Made by a program: the position numbers and the translations under genes
Notes under the pieces: generated by a model
What the model saw: only the letters and a program-made list of their open reading frames with translations
Databases searched by the model: none
What the model was told of the DNA's origin: nothing
Source of the DNA: Chloroflexota bacterium
GTDB taxonomy: Bacteria; Chloroflexota; Anaerolineae; Aggregatilineales; Phototrophicaceae
Assembly: GCA_020161935.1 (NCBI GenBank)
Contig: JAIUNI010000001.1
Span: forward strand, 496,001 to 560,000
DNA: 64,000 nucleotides
Reading direction: 5' to 3'
Part shown: piece by piece, positions 23,266 through 30,976 of the stretch
Position numbering within the stretch: position 1 is the stretch's first letter
Layout of the letters: the number at the start of each line of letters is the position of its first letter

Positions 23266-24987
23266 CTATGACAGCGCGTTCAGTGCGTCTTGTGCAGCCG
23301 TGTAATTGCGGTTGCGAGCTAAGGCTTTGCGGAAGGCTTCAGATGCTTTAGCCGTATCGTTTTCGGCGGCATAGACTTTACCTTGCCAGTAGTAGGTTTC
23401 TTCGACATATTGACCACCGTTGAGCAAGTTCGCGTTGGTCAGCGACATGATTTCTTCGTAGCGACCGACGTTAAAGTACGCCTCAAACGGGGTGAATTGG
23501 TACAGGGTCATACGCCAGTGCAAGCCGACCTGACGTGCTTTGTCGAAGGCGGCGGCGGCTTGTTGGTACTTGCCTAAGCGGGTCAGTGACGAACCGAGAT
23601 TAAACCATGCGAAGGCATTTTGCGGATTTGCGGTCGCTTCTTGCTGGGCGGTTTGCGCTGCTAGTTCGTTGGCTTTGGTTACGTCGGCGCGGTCACCGAG
23701 AATGCTGCGTACCAACCCTTCTTCGTCGGGCTTGTAGAGCACGATAAATGTACGGTTGAAGTTTTCCCAGAAGTTGTCGAAATCCTCGTAGGTTTTGGGC
23801 ATTCCGTTGCCGTTTTCGCCCGTGCCGAGGTAGCTGTCGTAGACGAAGAACAACTGCTTCGTGTCATCATAGCCGACGACGGTTTGGTAATGCCCAAGCC
23901 AGTCGGAACCTTCGAACATATAACCGGTTTCGATCAGCACCGGAAGCCCACTGGACACCAGCCGCTTGATCAACTGCATGTCACCACCGACGCGGTAGAG
24001 GGCGCGGATTTGGCTTTGTTCATTGACGAAGTTTACCAGCTCCCACGGATTGACATTTTTATCTTCACGATCCGGTTTGAGGTAGCTAAGAGCGTAATCT
24101 TGACTTTGCGTCCAGCCGTAATACGAAAGCGCCATTGTGATGTTGGCAGGGCCGCAGTTATTCCAGCCTTGCTTCACGGGTGTGATGCCTGTGAGTAAGG
24201 CTGTCAGCGGCGCTTGCGGTTGCGAAACGCTTTGATTTACGGTAACGGGCGAAACGGCAGCCTGTGTGGGCTGCGGCACATCTGTCGGTACGTTTTGCAC
24301 TGTTGGCTCGCTGGTTGCCGTCGGTGGAACAGTGGCACTCGCTGCCGAAGTGACAACGGCGGTTACCAACGACTGCATGACGGGCGAGGGTGTTAGCTCG
24401 ACGGTTGGTGCAGGTTCATCGGTTGGCGGAACCACGATTGCAATGGTCGGTTCGGTGGTTGGCTCAGTGGTCGCCGGTGCAAGATCAAAGCTGGAACTGA
24501 GCAAGTCATCGGCGGTGATGTCACTTTGTACCGCTTCGGGCGTGGGTAATGAGCTGTTTACAGGCGGCAGCGGCGGCGCGAAAATCGCCATGAAGGGCAA
24601 GTAGTGTTTGACTGTTTCACGCTGACCCGGTTCGAGCGAGTTGCGGAACACAAGTGTAAAGCCAATCATGCCAATGATGCCGAGAACAACCCAGCCGAGT
24701 GTCAACCAGAGGGCGAACCGGCGCGGAAGCTGCTTGCGAAACGCGATGGCAGCGCCAATGGTGATCAGCACGACGAGGGGGAGGGCGATGACTGCCAGTT
24801 GCAGCAAAACACTCATCGAAAATTGACTTTGGATCAGTATGTAACCGCCAACAGCGCCTAACACTAAAAGTAGAAAAATGCCAATAACCCCGACAAGTAA
24901 GTAACGGGGTGGCGGTGCAATTCCATCATCGAAATTATGTGGCTGCATACGCTTAATGTCCTGATTCATACCTCTGCCTATCTCCAC
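23266..24987 (-). CDS. Membrane-anchored C39-family peptidase with TPR repeats
   Basis: 573 residues. Three hydrophobic segments (about 28-52, 58-80, 90-112) precede a Thr/Pro-rich linker. A C39-like cysteine peptidase domain (about 265-410) has Cys in NNCGPANITMALSYYGW, His in GHYQTVVGY and Asp in VYDSY, matching the Cys-His-Asp triad. TPR-like helices follow (about 440-570; NAFAWFNLGSSL, EETYYWQGKVY). The substrate is unknown. GTG 24987 with AAAGGG upstream is used here; ATG 24969 is an alternative. It is the first gene of a C39-murJ-MBL run with a promoter at 25055-25084. Confidence 0.85.
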   Translation of the reverse strand: MEIGRGMNQDIKRMQPHNFDDGIAPPPRYLLVGVIGIFLLLVLGAVGGYILIQSQFSMSVLLQLAVIALPLVVLITIGAAIAFRKQLPRRFALWLTLGWVVLGIIGMIGFTLVFRNSLEPGQRETVKHYLPFMAIFAPPLPPVNSSLPTPEAVQSDITADDLLSSSFDLAPATTEPTTEPTIAIVVPPTDEPAPTVELTPSPVMQSLVTAVVTSAASATVPPTATSEPTVQNVPTDVPQPTQAAVSPVTVNQSVSQPQAPLTALLTGITPVKQGWNNCGPANITMALSYYGWTQSQDYALSYLKPDREDKNVNPWELVNFVNEQSQIRALYRVGGDMQLIKRLVSSGLPVLIETGYMFEGSDWLGHYQTVVGYDDTKQLFFVYDSYLGTGENGNGMPKTYEDFDNFWENFNRTFIVLYKPDEEGLVRSILGDRADVTKANELAAQTAQQEATANPQNAFAWFNLGSSLTRLGKYQQAAAAFDKARQVGLHWRMTLYQFTPFEAYFNVGRYEEIMSLTNANLLNGGQYVEETYYWQGKVYAAENDTAKASEAFRKALARNRNYTAAQDALNALS

Positions 24988-25054
24988 AACACCCTTTTAC
25001 AATAGATGTGTTTTTTGAGCGGGTGGTGTTCAATACTTTCCCTTCGGAGGTTCT

Positions 25055-25084
25055 ATAGTACAGATAACCATAGACTATCGTCAA
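25055..25084 (-). promoter_or_regulatory. Promoter for the C39-murJ-MBL operon
   Basis: Minus strand: -35 TTGACG (25079-25084), 18-base spacer, -10 TACTAT (25055-25060); leader about 60 bases. Nothing else was recognised between 24988 and 25264. Confidence 0.55.
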
Positions 25085-25264
25085 GTTTGCCACATTATAA
25101 CGAAGGATTGGCTGCCCGTACTTGGCGCTTGCCTGACGCTCGTTCATCTTTTGAGGGTTTTATCATGAAAGCCTCATGAAATTTCTCTGATATGTTTTCG
25201 GCTGAGGATCAAGTATGCTTGTGATTATGGTGATAGCAATTTTCGGAAGTACGGGGTCTAAGTG

Positions 25265-25948
25265 ATGAATTCGATATGGAATGTTGACTTACACAGCCAC
25301 ACACGCTGGTCTAAAGATTGTTTGTCCGAGTTTGAGACGATCATCCGGCTTTGCCAGCAGCGCGGTATTGACCGGATCGCGATTACGGATCATAACACGG
25401 CGGACGGCGCGATTGCGATGCAAAAACTTGCGCCTGAATTGGTTATCGTCGGTGAAGAAATTATGACGACCGAGGGCGAAATACTGGCTTATTTCGTGCG
25501 TGAAAGTATCCCGGCTGGATTAACACCCGTGGAGACTATCAAGCGGCTGCGCGACCAAGATGCGGTTATTAGTGTGTCCCATCCGTTTGACCGACTGCGT
25601 AAAGGCGCGTGGGGTGTCGAGGCGCTTGACCGGATACGTGATCTTGTAGACGCGGTTGAGATCTTTAATGCGCGCTGCTTGTACCAAGACGATAATCAAC
25701 AGGCGTTTGATTACGCGGCGAAGTATCATTTGCGCGGCACGGCTGGCTCGGACGCGCACAGCCGACCGGAGTACGGGCAGGCGATGACCCAGCTTCAACC
25801 CTTTACAGATGCCAAGAGTTTCCTCGAAGCACTTAACAGCGCGACTTATGTGAAACGTCTAAGCCCTGCTTATGTACACGGCCTGAGTACACTTTCGAAA
25901 TGGACAAAGAAGCTGGGGCTTAAGAAGCGGCTGTGGGCTGGGGGGTAA
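25265..25948 (+). CDS. PHP-domain phosphoesterase
   Basis: 227 residues from ATG 25265 (a GTG just before is in frame; GGGG lies upstream). DLHSHTRWSKD, ITDHNTADG, GEEI, SHPFDRL and GSDAHSRPEYG are the metal-binding motifs of the PHP family (related to YciV/RnaseAM and histidinol phosphatase). It probably cleaves a small phosphate ester or short nucleotide in the cytoplasm. The final 29 bases overlap the end of the PBP-like gene on the other strand. Confidence 0.9.
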   Translation: MNSIWNVDLHSHTRWSKDCLSEFETIIRLCQQRGIDRIAITDHNTADGAIAMQKLAPELVIVGEEIMTTEGEILAYFVRESIPAGLTPVETIKRLRDQDAVISVSHPFDRLRKGAWGVEALDRIRDLVDAVEIFNARCLYQDDNQQAFDYAAKYHLRGTAGSDAHSRPEYGQAMTQLQPFTDAKSFLEALNSATYVKRLSPAYVHGLSTLSKWTKKLGLKKRLWAGG

Positions 25949-27371
25949 TAACCCCCAATTGTTCTTGTGCAGCCGCGAGAACCTGCCCCCCGATTTCTGC
26001 CGCAAGATCAGTGTTTGACGTATCTTCTAGGACAAGGGCGATGGCAGCACCTTGCCGGTTGCCCATAGTTACGAACCCGATGAACCATGTTTGGGTGGTC
26101 TCTCCAACGTAGGCGAGGGCGACATGCCCACCAATGGTTAAGTCCGGTTGAGCGGCGGCGTGTGCCGCACCTTCATCTACCGCCGCTTCCATGATGGTTT
26201 GCATCTGGCGCGAACTATCAGCGGTGAGCATCGGCACAGAACTATTTACACCTTCTTCGTCATGCCACACATCCGTGTTTGGCGGGCGGACTTGAAGGAG
26301 GCTGTGGGGGATGGGCGCGTTGCCGTCATTTACGATGGCTGCGGCGATGACAGCCATTTCCAGCGGGCTTACCGTAATCGTGCCTTGCCCCAAGGCATTT
26401 TCGGTGAAGTTATCCGTGCCAAATAAGAAGCGAGAGCTTTGTACTGTTTGGTCGGCAGGGTTTGTGACATAACCGGTTAAGGTTGGCGGTCGTTCAAAGG
26501 CAAAGGTATTGAAGGCGGATTGCACCGTTTGAATGCCAATATCACGAATCATTTGGGCGAACGGATAGGGGCAGCCGTAGAGGTAAGCAGATTGTAGGGT
26601 GAGGGTTGTATCGGGCGGTTCATCCACGCAGCTAAAGGATACTTCGCCAAGCTGCACACTCTGGTTGGCATCGGCTAGCGGTGTGTTGAGTGGATAATTC
26701 GCGAGAAGTGCTGCTGCCAAAAGAGGCGTTTGTAACGCAAGCCCCGGTTGGTATGTTCCTTGCAGCGCACGGTTGAAGAAGGGATTGCCTTTGGCTTGCG
26801 TGAGCGCTTCCCAGTTTTGGTCGAGCGTATTGGGGTCGTAGGTCGGGAGGCTTGCCATCGCCAGCACTTGCCCCGTAGGCACATCCAGTATCACAATTGC
26901 ACCAGTATGGTCGCCCATCGCGCTGACGGCGGCTTGTTGAACATCCAGATCGAAGGTTAGCCTTACATCCGAACCGACTTTCGCTTTATGCAGTAAATCG
27001 TTACTCAGTTGGTTGAGGATGTCGTTATTCACCGTATCGCCCCGCAGGATGTTGTTAAACGCGGCTTCAGCGCCATTAACCCCGTAGCGCAAACTGGCAT
27101 AGCCTAAGGCACTGGCAAATTCAGGATATATGTATGAGCGCGTCAGACTGTTGTCATCATTTAAAGTGGTTGTGACGAGTAGTGTATTGTCCCGATCAAG
27201 GATGCTACCCCGTCGGATTTCAGCTTCGGTTTGAACAAGGCGTGGGTTATCTTGCCGCTGCAAGATGGTATCTGGCCCGACAACAGCCCAATATGCTGCG
27301 GCGACTGCAACTATGCCAAGCAGCAGTAAGATGCCGAACATCAAGCGGTTGATTTCTCGCGTGAAATGCAC
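25920..27371 (-). CDS. PbpA-like class B penicillin-binding protein with all active-site motifs lost
   Basis: 483 residues. Membrane anchor (about 11-32), pedestal with RRGSILDRDN, then a transpeptidase-like domain. Gene position and flanking residues match PbpA/PBP2, yet the catalytic motifs are replaced. SxxK is L211-A-L-Q214 after GTYQPG. SxN is G266-C-P268 before FAQMI. KTGT is H416-V-A-L419 before the preserved WFIGF. The frame is open throughout and the flanks keep family character, so this is not a decayed gene. It cannot acylate as a normal PBP, and a scaffold or activator of the adjacent RodA is the simplest inference. It starts two bases after rodA, with a possible additional role downstream of FHA signalling. 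Confidence 0.9.
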   Translation of the reverse strand: MHFTREINRLMFGILLLLGIVAVAAAYWAVVGPDTILQRQDNPRLVQTEAEIRRGSILDRDNTLLVTTTLNDDNSLTRSYIYPEFASALGYASLRYGVNGAEAAFNNILRGDTVNNDILNQLSNDLLHKAKVGSDVRLTFDLDVQQAAVSAMGDHTGAIVILDVPTGQVLAMASLPTYDPNTLDQNWEALTQAKGNPFFNRALQGTYQPGLALQTPLLAAALLANYPLNTPLADANQSVQLGEVSFSCVDEPPDTTLTLQSAYLYGCPYPFAQMIRDIGIQTVQSAFNTFAFERPPTLTGYVTNPADQTVQSSRFLFGTDNFTENALGQGTITVSPLEMAVIAAAIVNDGNAPIPHSLLQVRPPNTDVWHDEEGVNSSVPMLTADSSRQMQTIMEAAVDEGAAHAAAQPDLTIGGHVALAYVGETTQTWFIGFVTMGNRQGAAIALVLEDTSNTDLAAEIGGQVLAAAQEQLGVITPQPTAAS

Positions 27372-27373
27372 AG

Positions 27374-28684
27374 TTAGTTTTCCAGCGCTGATAAACGGAG
27401 CAGCAGACCGAGTATCACAAAGCTAGCGAGTAAGGAACTGCCTCCGTAGCTTAAATAGGGCAAGGTTATGCCAGTTAACGGGACGAGTTTAAGCACACCT
27501 GCCATAATCAGAAAGCTCTGTGTTGCTATTAGTAAGCTGAGGCCAACGGCTAATAAGGCTAAAAAAGAACGTTTTTCTTGTCGTATCGCTATTCTCATCC
27601 CCCGCGCAACCAAAATCGCAATACAGGCGATGACAGCGATTGTTCCGAGTAAGCCCCATTCTTCGGCTAGTGCTGAAAATACAAAGTCTGAATGCACCAC
27701 AGGGATATACGTCGGTGAACCCTGCGCTATACCTTGCCCAAACGTCCCACCAGCCGCAAATGCCAGCAAACTTTGGACAATTTGAAATGCTCTACCATCC
27801 GACTCCGGCCACGGATTAATCCAGATGTCCATGCGTAACTGGACAACAGGAAAGGCTTTGTATGCCACAAGGCCAGCGGCGATGATGAGCAGCAGACCGC
27901 TGACCAATACGAGATTCGACCCGCTGGCGACGTATAAGAGCAGAACGAAAATGGTGAAAAAGAGGATTGCCGTACCGAGGTCGCGCTGCCAGACCAGTAT
28001 GAGGATGCAGATCGTCCACATCAATACGATTGGGCCGAGGACGCGCGGGGAAATGGATAAACCACGATTGCCACCGAGCGCACCTGAACGTATGGCAGGA
28101 AATTGTTCTGCTAAGTAGCTCGCAAGGAAGGCGACCAGAATGATCTTGAGGGCTTCTGACGGTTGAAAGAAGATTGCGCCGAAGCCTAACCATAGCTGCG
28201 GCGCACTCAGTAAACCTGATGGATTCGTACCGAGGACAATCGTGCCGACGAGCAGCAGTATGCCTAAGAGCAGCAGCACGTAGCGGAATTGGCGCAGCCA
28301 GCGTAAGAGGTGTGGGAAGATGGAGACGACCAACATGGCTGCAACCGAAACCGCAAGCCAGATGGTTTGACGTTCGGCAAAGGGCGGGGCAAGGCGCTCG
28401 ATTAAGATGAGACCCCACCCGCTGAGGAACATGGTCACGGGAAAAAGCAGCGGATCACGGAATGGGAGAAAATGTTCAAGGAGGGCAGTGCCAACGACTG
28501 CGCCAATAACCCATACGCCTAAATGAACCCATTCCTCCAATTCGACGCTGTTCCTTACCAGCGTTAATCCGAGGTAGTTCACGAGTAGAAACAACCCCGC
28601 CACGACCAGCAAGCGCCGTTCGATACGGGCGGTATCGGGTTGGTGTTCATGCTTGATCGTGAAGGTATCAGCGGAGAAGGTCAT
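27374..28684 (-). CDS. rodA: RodA/FtsW-family peptidoglycan glycosyltransferase
   Basis: 436 residues, about ten to twelve membrane helices. SEDS-family features are complete: VWQRDLGTAI (231-240), VHSDFVFSALAEEWG containing the essential Asp333, and the late LPYLSYGGSS (408-417). It polymerises lipid II on the outer face of the membrane, normally with a class B PBP. It lies between mtnP and the PBP-like gene, with two-base gaps on each side, inside the series fhaA-fhaB-mtnP-rodA-pbpA. FtsW is the alternative name, but operon order favours RodA. Confidence 0.93.
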   Translation of the reverse strand: MTFSADTFTIKHEHQPDTARIERRLLVVAGLFLLVNYLGLTLVRNSVELEEWVHLGVWVIGAVVGTALLEHFLPFRDPLLFPVTMFLSGWGLILIERLAPPFAERQTIWLAVSVAAMLVVSIFPHLLRWLRQFRYVLLLLGILLLVGTIVLGTNPSGLLSAPQLWLGFGAIFFQPSEALKIILVAFLASYLAEQFPAIRSGALGGNRGLSISPRVLGPIVLMWTICILILVWQRDLGTAILFFTIFVLLLYVASGSNLVLVSGLLLIIAAGLVAYKAFPVVQLRMDIWINPWPESDGRAFQIVQSLLAFAAGGTFGQGIAQGSPTYIPVVHSDFVFSALAEEWGLLGTIAVIACIAILVARGMRIAIRQEKRSFLALLAVGLSLLIATQSFLIMAGVLKLVPLTGITLPYLSYGGSSLLASFVILGLLLRLSALEN

Positions 28685-28686
28685 CG

Positions 28687-29556
28687 TTATTCCACGAAAT
28701 AACGCCCGATAATGGGCTTGAGTGCTTTCAGCATTTCGGGTGCGACCTTACTGCGGTCGGTCATGATGGCATTGGCTAAGGCAGAGTGGCAGGCGTATTC
28801 CGCATTACCATCTAATTGCTCGACCGCCGCTGCAACTGCTTTTTGCGCGATTTCGATGTTGCGGTGAAACGTGGCTACTACCATTTCAACCGTAACCGGT
28901 TCTTCGCTAATGTGCCACGAGTCATAGTCAGTGACATGCGCCATTGTTGCATAGGCGATTTCGGCCTCACGGGCGAGGAAGGCTTCGGGGCAGGTGGTCA
29001 TGCCAATGAGGCTGCAACCCCACTGCTTAAAGACGAGGCTTTCGGCACGGGTGGCGAAGCGCGGGCCTTCTTCGATGAGGAAGGTTCCGCCTTTGTGGGC
29101 TGTGCCGCCAACGGTTTTTACGGCTTGGTAGACAATCTCGCAGAGTTCAGGGCAGTAGGGTTCAGCCACACCGACATGGGCGACCATGCCGGTTCCAAAA
29201 AAGGAACGGTCGCGGCTGTTCGTGTAGTCAAATAATTGGTCGGGGATGACGATGTTGCCGGGGGCATATTCTTCGATGAGTGAGCCACAGGCATTCACAC
29301 CAATGATGAACCTGACCCCTAACGTCTTAAGGGCATAGATGTTTGCTTTATGGGGAATTGTGGTGGGGCTGTATATATGACCGATTCCATGCCGGGGTAA
29401 GAAGGCGACACGCTTACCGCGCAACGTCCCAATGACAATTTCCCCGCTGGGGTCGCCAAATGGCGTGGGTATGTGATGCTTCTCGACATTCGTGAGTTCG
29501 GGCATGTTGTATAAGCCGGAACCACCAATTACCGCGATTTGAACTTGTTCTGTCAT
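28687..29556 (-). CDS. mtnP: S-methyl-5'-thioadenosine phosphorylase
   Basis: 289 residues. AVIGGSGLY at the N terminus, PRHGIGHIYSPT, NACGSL, TCPEAFLAREAEI and MVTDYDSW-like ATMAHVTDYDSW are MTA phosphorylase signatures. It converts methylthioadenosine and phosphate to adenine and 5-methylthioribose-1-phosphate. MtnA, which takes the next step, is at 56307-57350. It sits between fhaB and rodA, where actinobacterial operons carry the Ser/Thr phosphatase pstP, so the location looks like an insertion into the wall operon. GGGGC precedes ATG 29556. Confidence 0.93.
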   Translation of the reverse strand: MTEQVQIAVIGGSGLYNMPELTNVEKHHIPTPFGDPSGEIVIGTLRGKRVAFLPRHGIGHIYSPTTIPHKANIYALKTLGVRFIIGVNACGSLIEEYAPGNIVIPDQLFDYTNSRDRSFFGTGMVAHVGVAEPYCPELCEIVYQAVKTVGGTAHKGGTFLIEEGPRFATRAESLVFKQWGCSLIGMTTCPEAFLAREAEIAYATMAHVTDYDSWHISEEPVTVEMVVATFHRNIEIAQKAVAAAVEQLDGNAEYACHSALANAIMTDRSKVAPEMLKALKPIIGRYFVE

Positions 29557-29605
29557 TTTGCTGCCCCGAAGTTTGTGTGAAATGGCGCGTAAGCGTGTAA
29601 ATGAG

Positions 29606-30049
29606 CTAATTTTCTAATTCGAGCCGTAAACGAATTTGACCGATCCCTATAATATCACCCTCTGATATGACCACCGGTTGTTTGACTGGTATGTTATTGA
29701 TGAGGGTGCCGTTGCGACTGTTGCGGTCTTCCAGCCACCACTGACCCTGCCGGAGTGTGACGAGTGCATGTTCGCTGCTGGCGAAATTATCTGAAATGAT
29801 GACGGAATTGGTTGGCGCGCGACCCAAGCTGGTGATGGGCTTGAGGGGAAACTTTTCGCCGGTGAGGTGCATATGACCATCAATTTCGCGAAGCATCACC
29901 AGATTTCCAAAGTGTCGCCGTTTGTTTTCAACATCCGCCGAGGCCAACCGCTGTTCGCGCCATAGGAAGCGGAATAAGAAGCCGAGCATAACAAGAAGCA
30001 GCAAAGCGGAAATAAAGCGCAGGAAGAGCAGAATGAGTTCGTTCGGCAC
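29606..30049 (-). CDS. fhaB: FhaB-like membrane-anchored FHA protein
   Basis: 147 residues. One N-terminal helix (about 6-29) then a cytoplasmic linker and a C-terminal FHA domain (about 70-145) with GR 76-77, SSEH 91-94 and NSRNGT 110-115, the phosphothreonine-binding residues. This matches the M. tuberculosis FhaB layout (FipA), which links Ser/Thr kinase signalling to wall growth. It follows fhaA by 14 bases. No kinase gene lies in this window, so the phosphorylated partner is unseen. Confidence 0.88.
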   Translation of the reverse strand: MPNELILLFLRFISALLLLVMLGFLFRFLWREQRLASADVENKRRHFGNLVMLREIDGHMHLTGEKFPLKPITSLGRAPTNSVIISDNFASSEHALVTLRQGQWWLEDRNSRNGTLINNIPVKQPVVISEGDIIGIGQIRLRLELEN

Positions 30050-30063
30050 TGTAAATTATCTTG

Positions 30064-30837
30064 TCAATCCGGCATGACATCATCAATCGTCTGGGTTTGC
30101 CCATCGCTATTGAGGCGGTCTTCCATATAAACCAATTGGGTGTTGCCGATTTGGATTACATCACCCGTTTGTAGGTTGTGTTCTTTGACCCGCACGTTGT
30201 TCACCATTGTGCCACCCTGACTCTGGGTATCAAAAAGGGTATAACGCCCAAACCGTAATCGTAATTGTAGATGGTAACGCGAGACAGCGCGGTCATCAAT
30301 CACAATATGATTATCCCGACTGCGCCCGATATTCACAATATCTGTGCTGAGAGCAATCGCCGGTTTACCTTGAATGAGCAGTTGGGGATTGTGTGGGACA
30401 TCCTGCCCTTCGTCCAATTCAACGCGCTGCATGATGGCGGTGGTGCTGTTTTTGCGGTTGCGATGGGTTGCGATCACACTGACTGCACCGATAACTAGAG
30501 AGTCATTCGCGATAATGTCGACTTGTGGATGCAGATTAAGCCGGTAGCCCGCGTTGGTTGCTAACTCAACTAAGTAATTACCCAGTATCTGTGGAAGATC
30601 CGGTTGGTGCTGCAAGAGTTGATGCCGCATGGCGGAGGTCATCGAAATGGTGTACTGGTCGGGGGCAATACGCCTGCCGTCCCCGAGACTATCAGATACA
30701 GCAAAATCTTCTAAGGCGCGGGCAAGTTGCAGCGCAATATCCTGCGCTTTGACCCGTTTACCAAAAAGATGGGCAAAAGTGTTTTCGACTAATCGCTCAA
30801 GCTGCGCTTCCAACCGCGCGACGTGTTGATCTTTCAT
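30064..30837 (-). CDS. fhaA: FhaA-like protein: DUF3662 domain plus FHA domain
   Basis: 257 residues from ATG 30837. The N-terminal part (about 1-120; LERLVENTFAHLFGKRVKAQ, AQDIALQLARAL) is the FhaA/DUF3662 domain. A linker leads to an FHA domain (about 160-240) with GRS 171-173, SRYH 186-189 and NN 213-214. In mycobacteria FhaA binds the phosphorylated pseudokinase domain of MviN/MurJ and controls wall synthesis; murJ is 7 kb away here. An upstream GTG at 30870 would add 11 residues but would begin inside the promoter. The promoter places the mRNA start at the ATG, so a leaderless transcript is likely. Confidence 0.9.
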   Translation of the reverse strand: MKDQHVARLEAQLERLVENTFAHLFGKRVKAQDIALQLARALEDFAVSDSLGDGRRIAPDQYTISMTSAMRHQLLQHQPDLPQILGNYLVELATNAGYRLNLHPQVDIIANDSLVIGAVSVIATHRNRKNSTTAIMQRVELDEGQDVPHNPQLLIQGKPAIALSTDIVNIGRSRDNHIVIDDRAVSRYHLQLRLRFGRYTLFDTQSQGGTMVNNVRVKEHNLQTGDVIQIGNTQLVYMEDRLNSDGQTQTIDDVMPD

Positions 30838-30843
30838 AAAGGC

Positions 30844-30872
30844 ATTATAGCCGAGTGAGTTTAACGTCACAA
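30844..30872 (-). promoter_or_regulatory. Promoter of the fhaA operon, probably leaderless
   Basis: Minus strand: -35 TTGTGA (30867-30872), 17-base spacer, perfect -10 TATAAT (30844-30849), then six bases to ATG 30837. The expected start site is the A of the ATG. No ribosome-binding sequence is present. Confidence 0.7.
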
Positions 30873-30915
30873 TGCGAATTGTGGAACATCTGATGAGCGC
30901 CGGATAATCGTAGGG

Positions 30916-30949
30916 AAAAATAACCGGCGCTTGATGTGAGCGCCGGTTA
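30916..30949 (-). terminator. Terminator after the parvulin-type foldase gene
   Basis: Perfect 10-bp stem TAACCGGCGC/GCGCCGGTTA (30921-30930 with 30940-30949) followed on minus by TTTTTCCC. Confidence 0.85.
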
Positions 30950-30976
30950 CTACTGGAGTACTATTATCGGTTCGTT

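Noticed and set aside
24953..25147. 64-codon minus frame upstream of the C39 gene
   Set aside because: It covers the predicted promoter and has no family likeness or ribosome site.
25920..27371. Frameshift or decay as the cause of the missing PBP motifs
   Set aside because: The frame is continuous, the flanks of each motif are preserved, and the gene is tightly linked to rodA.
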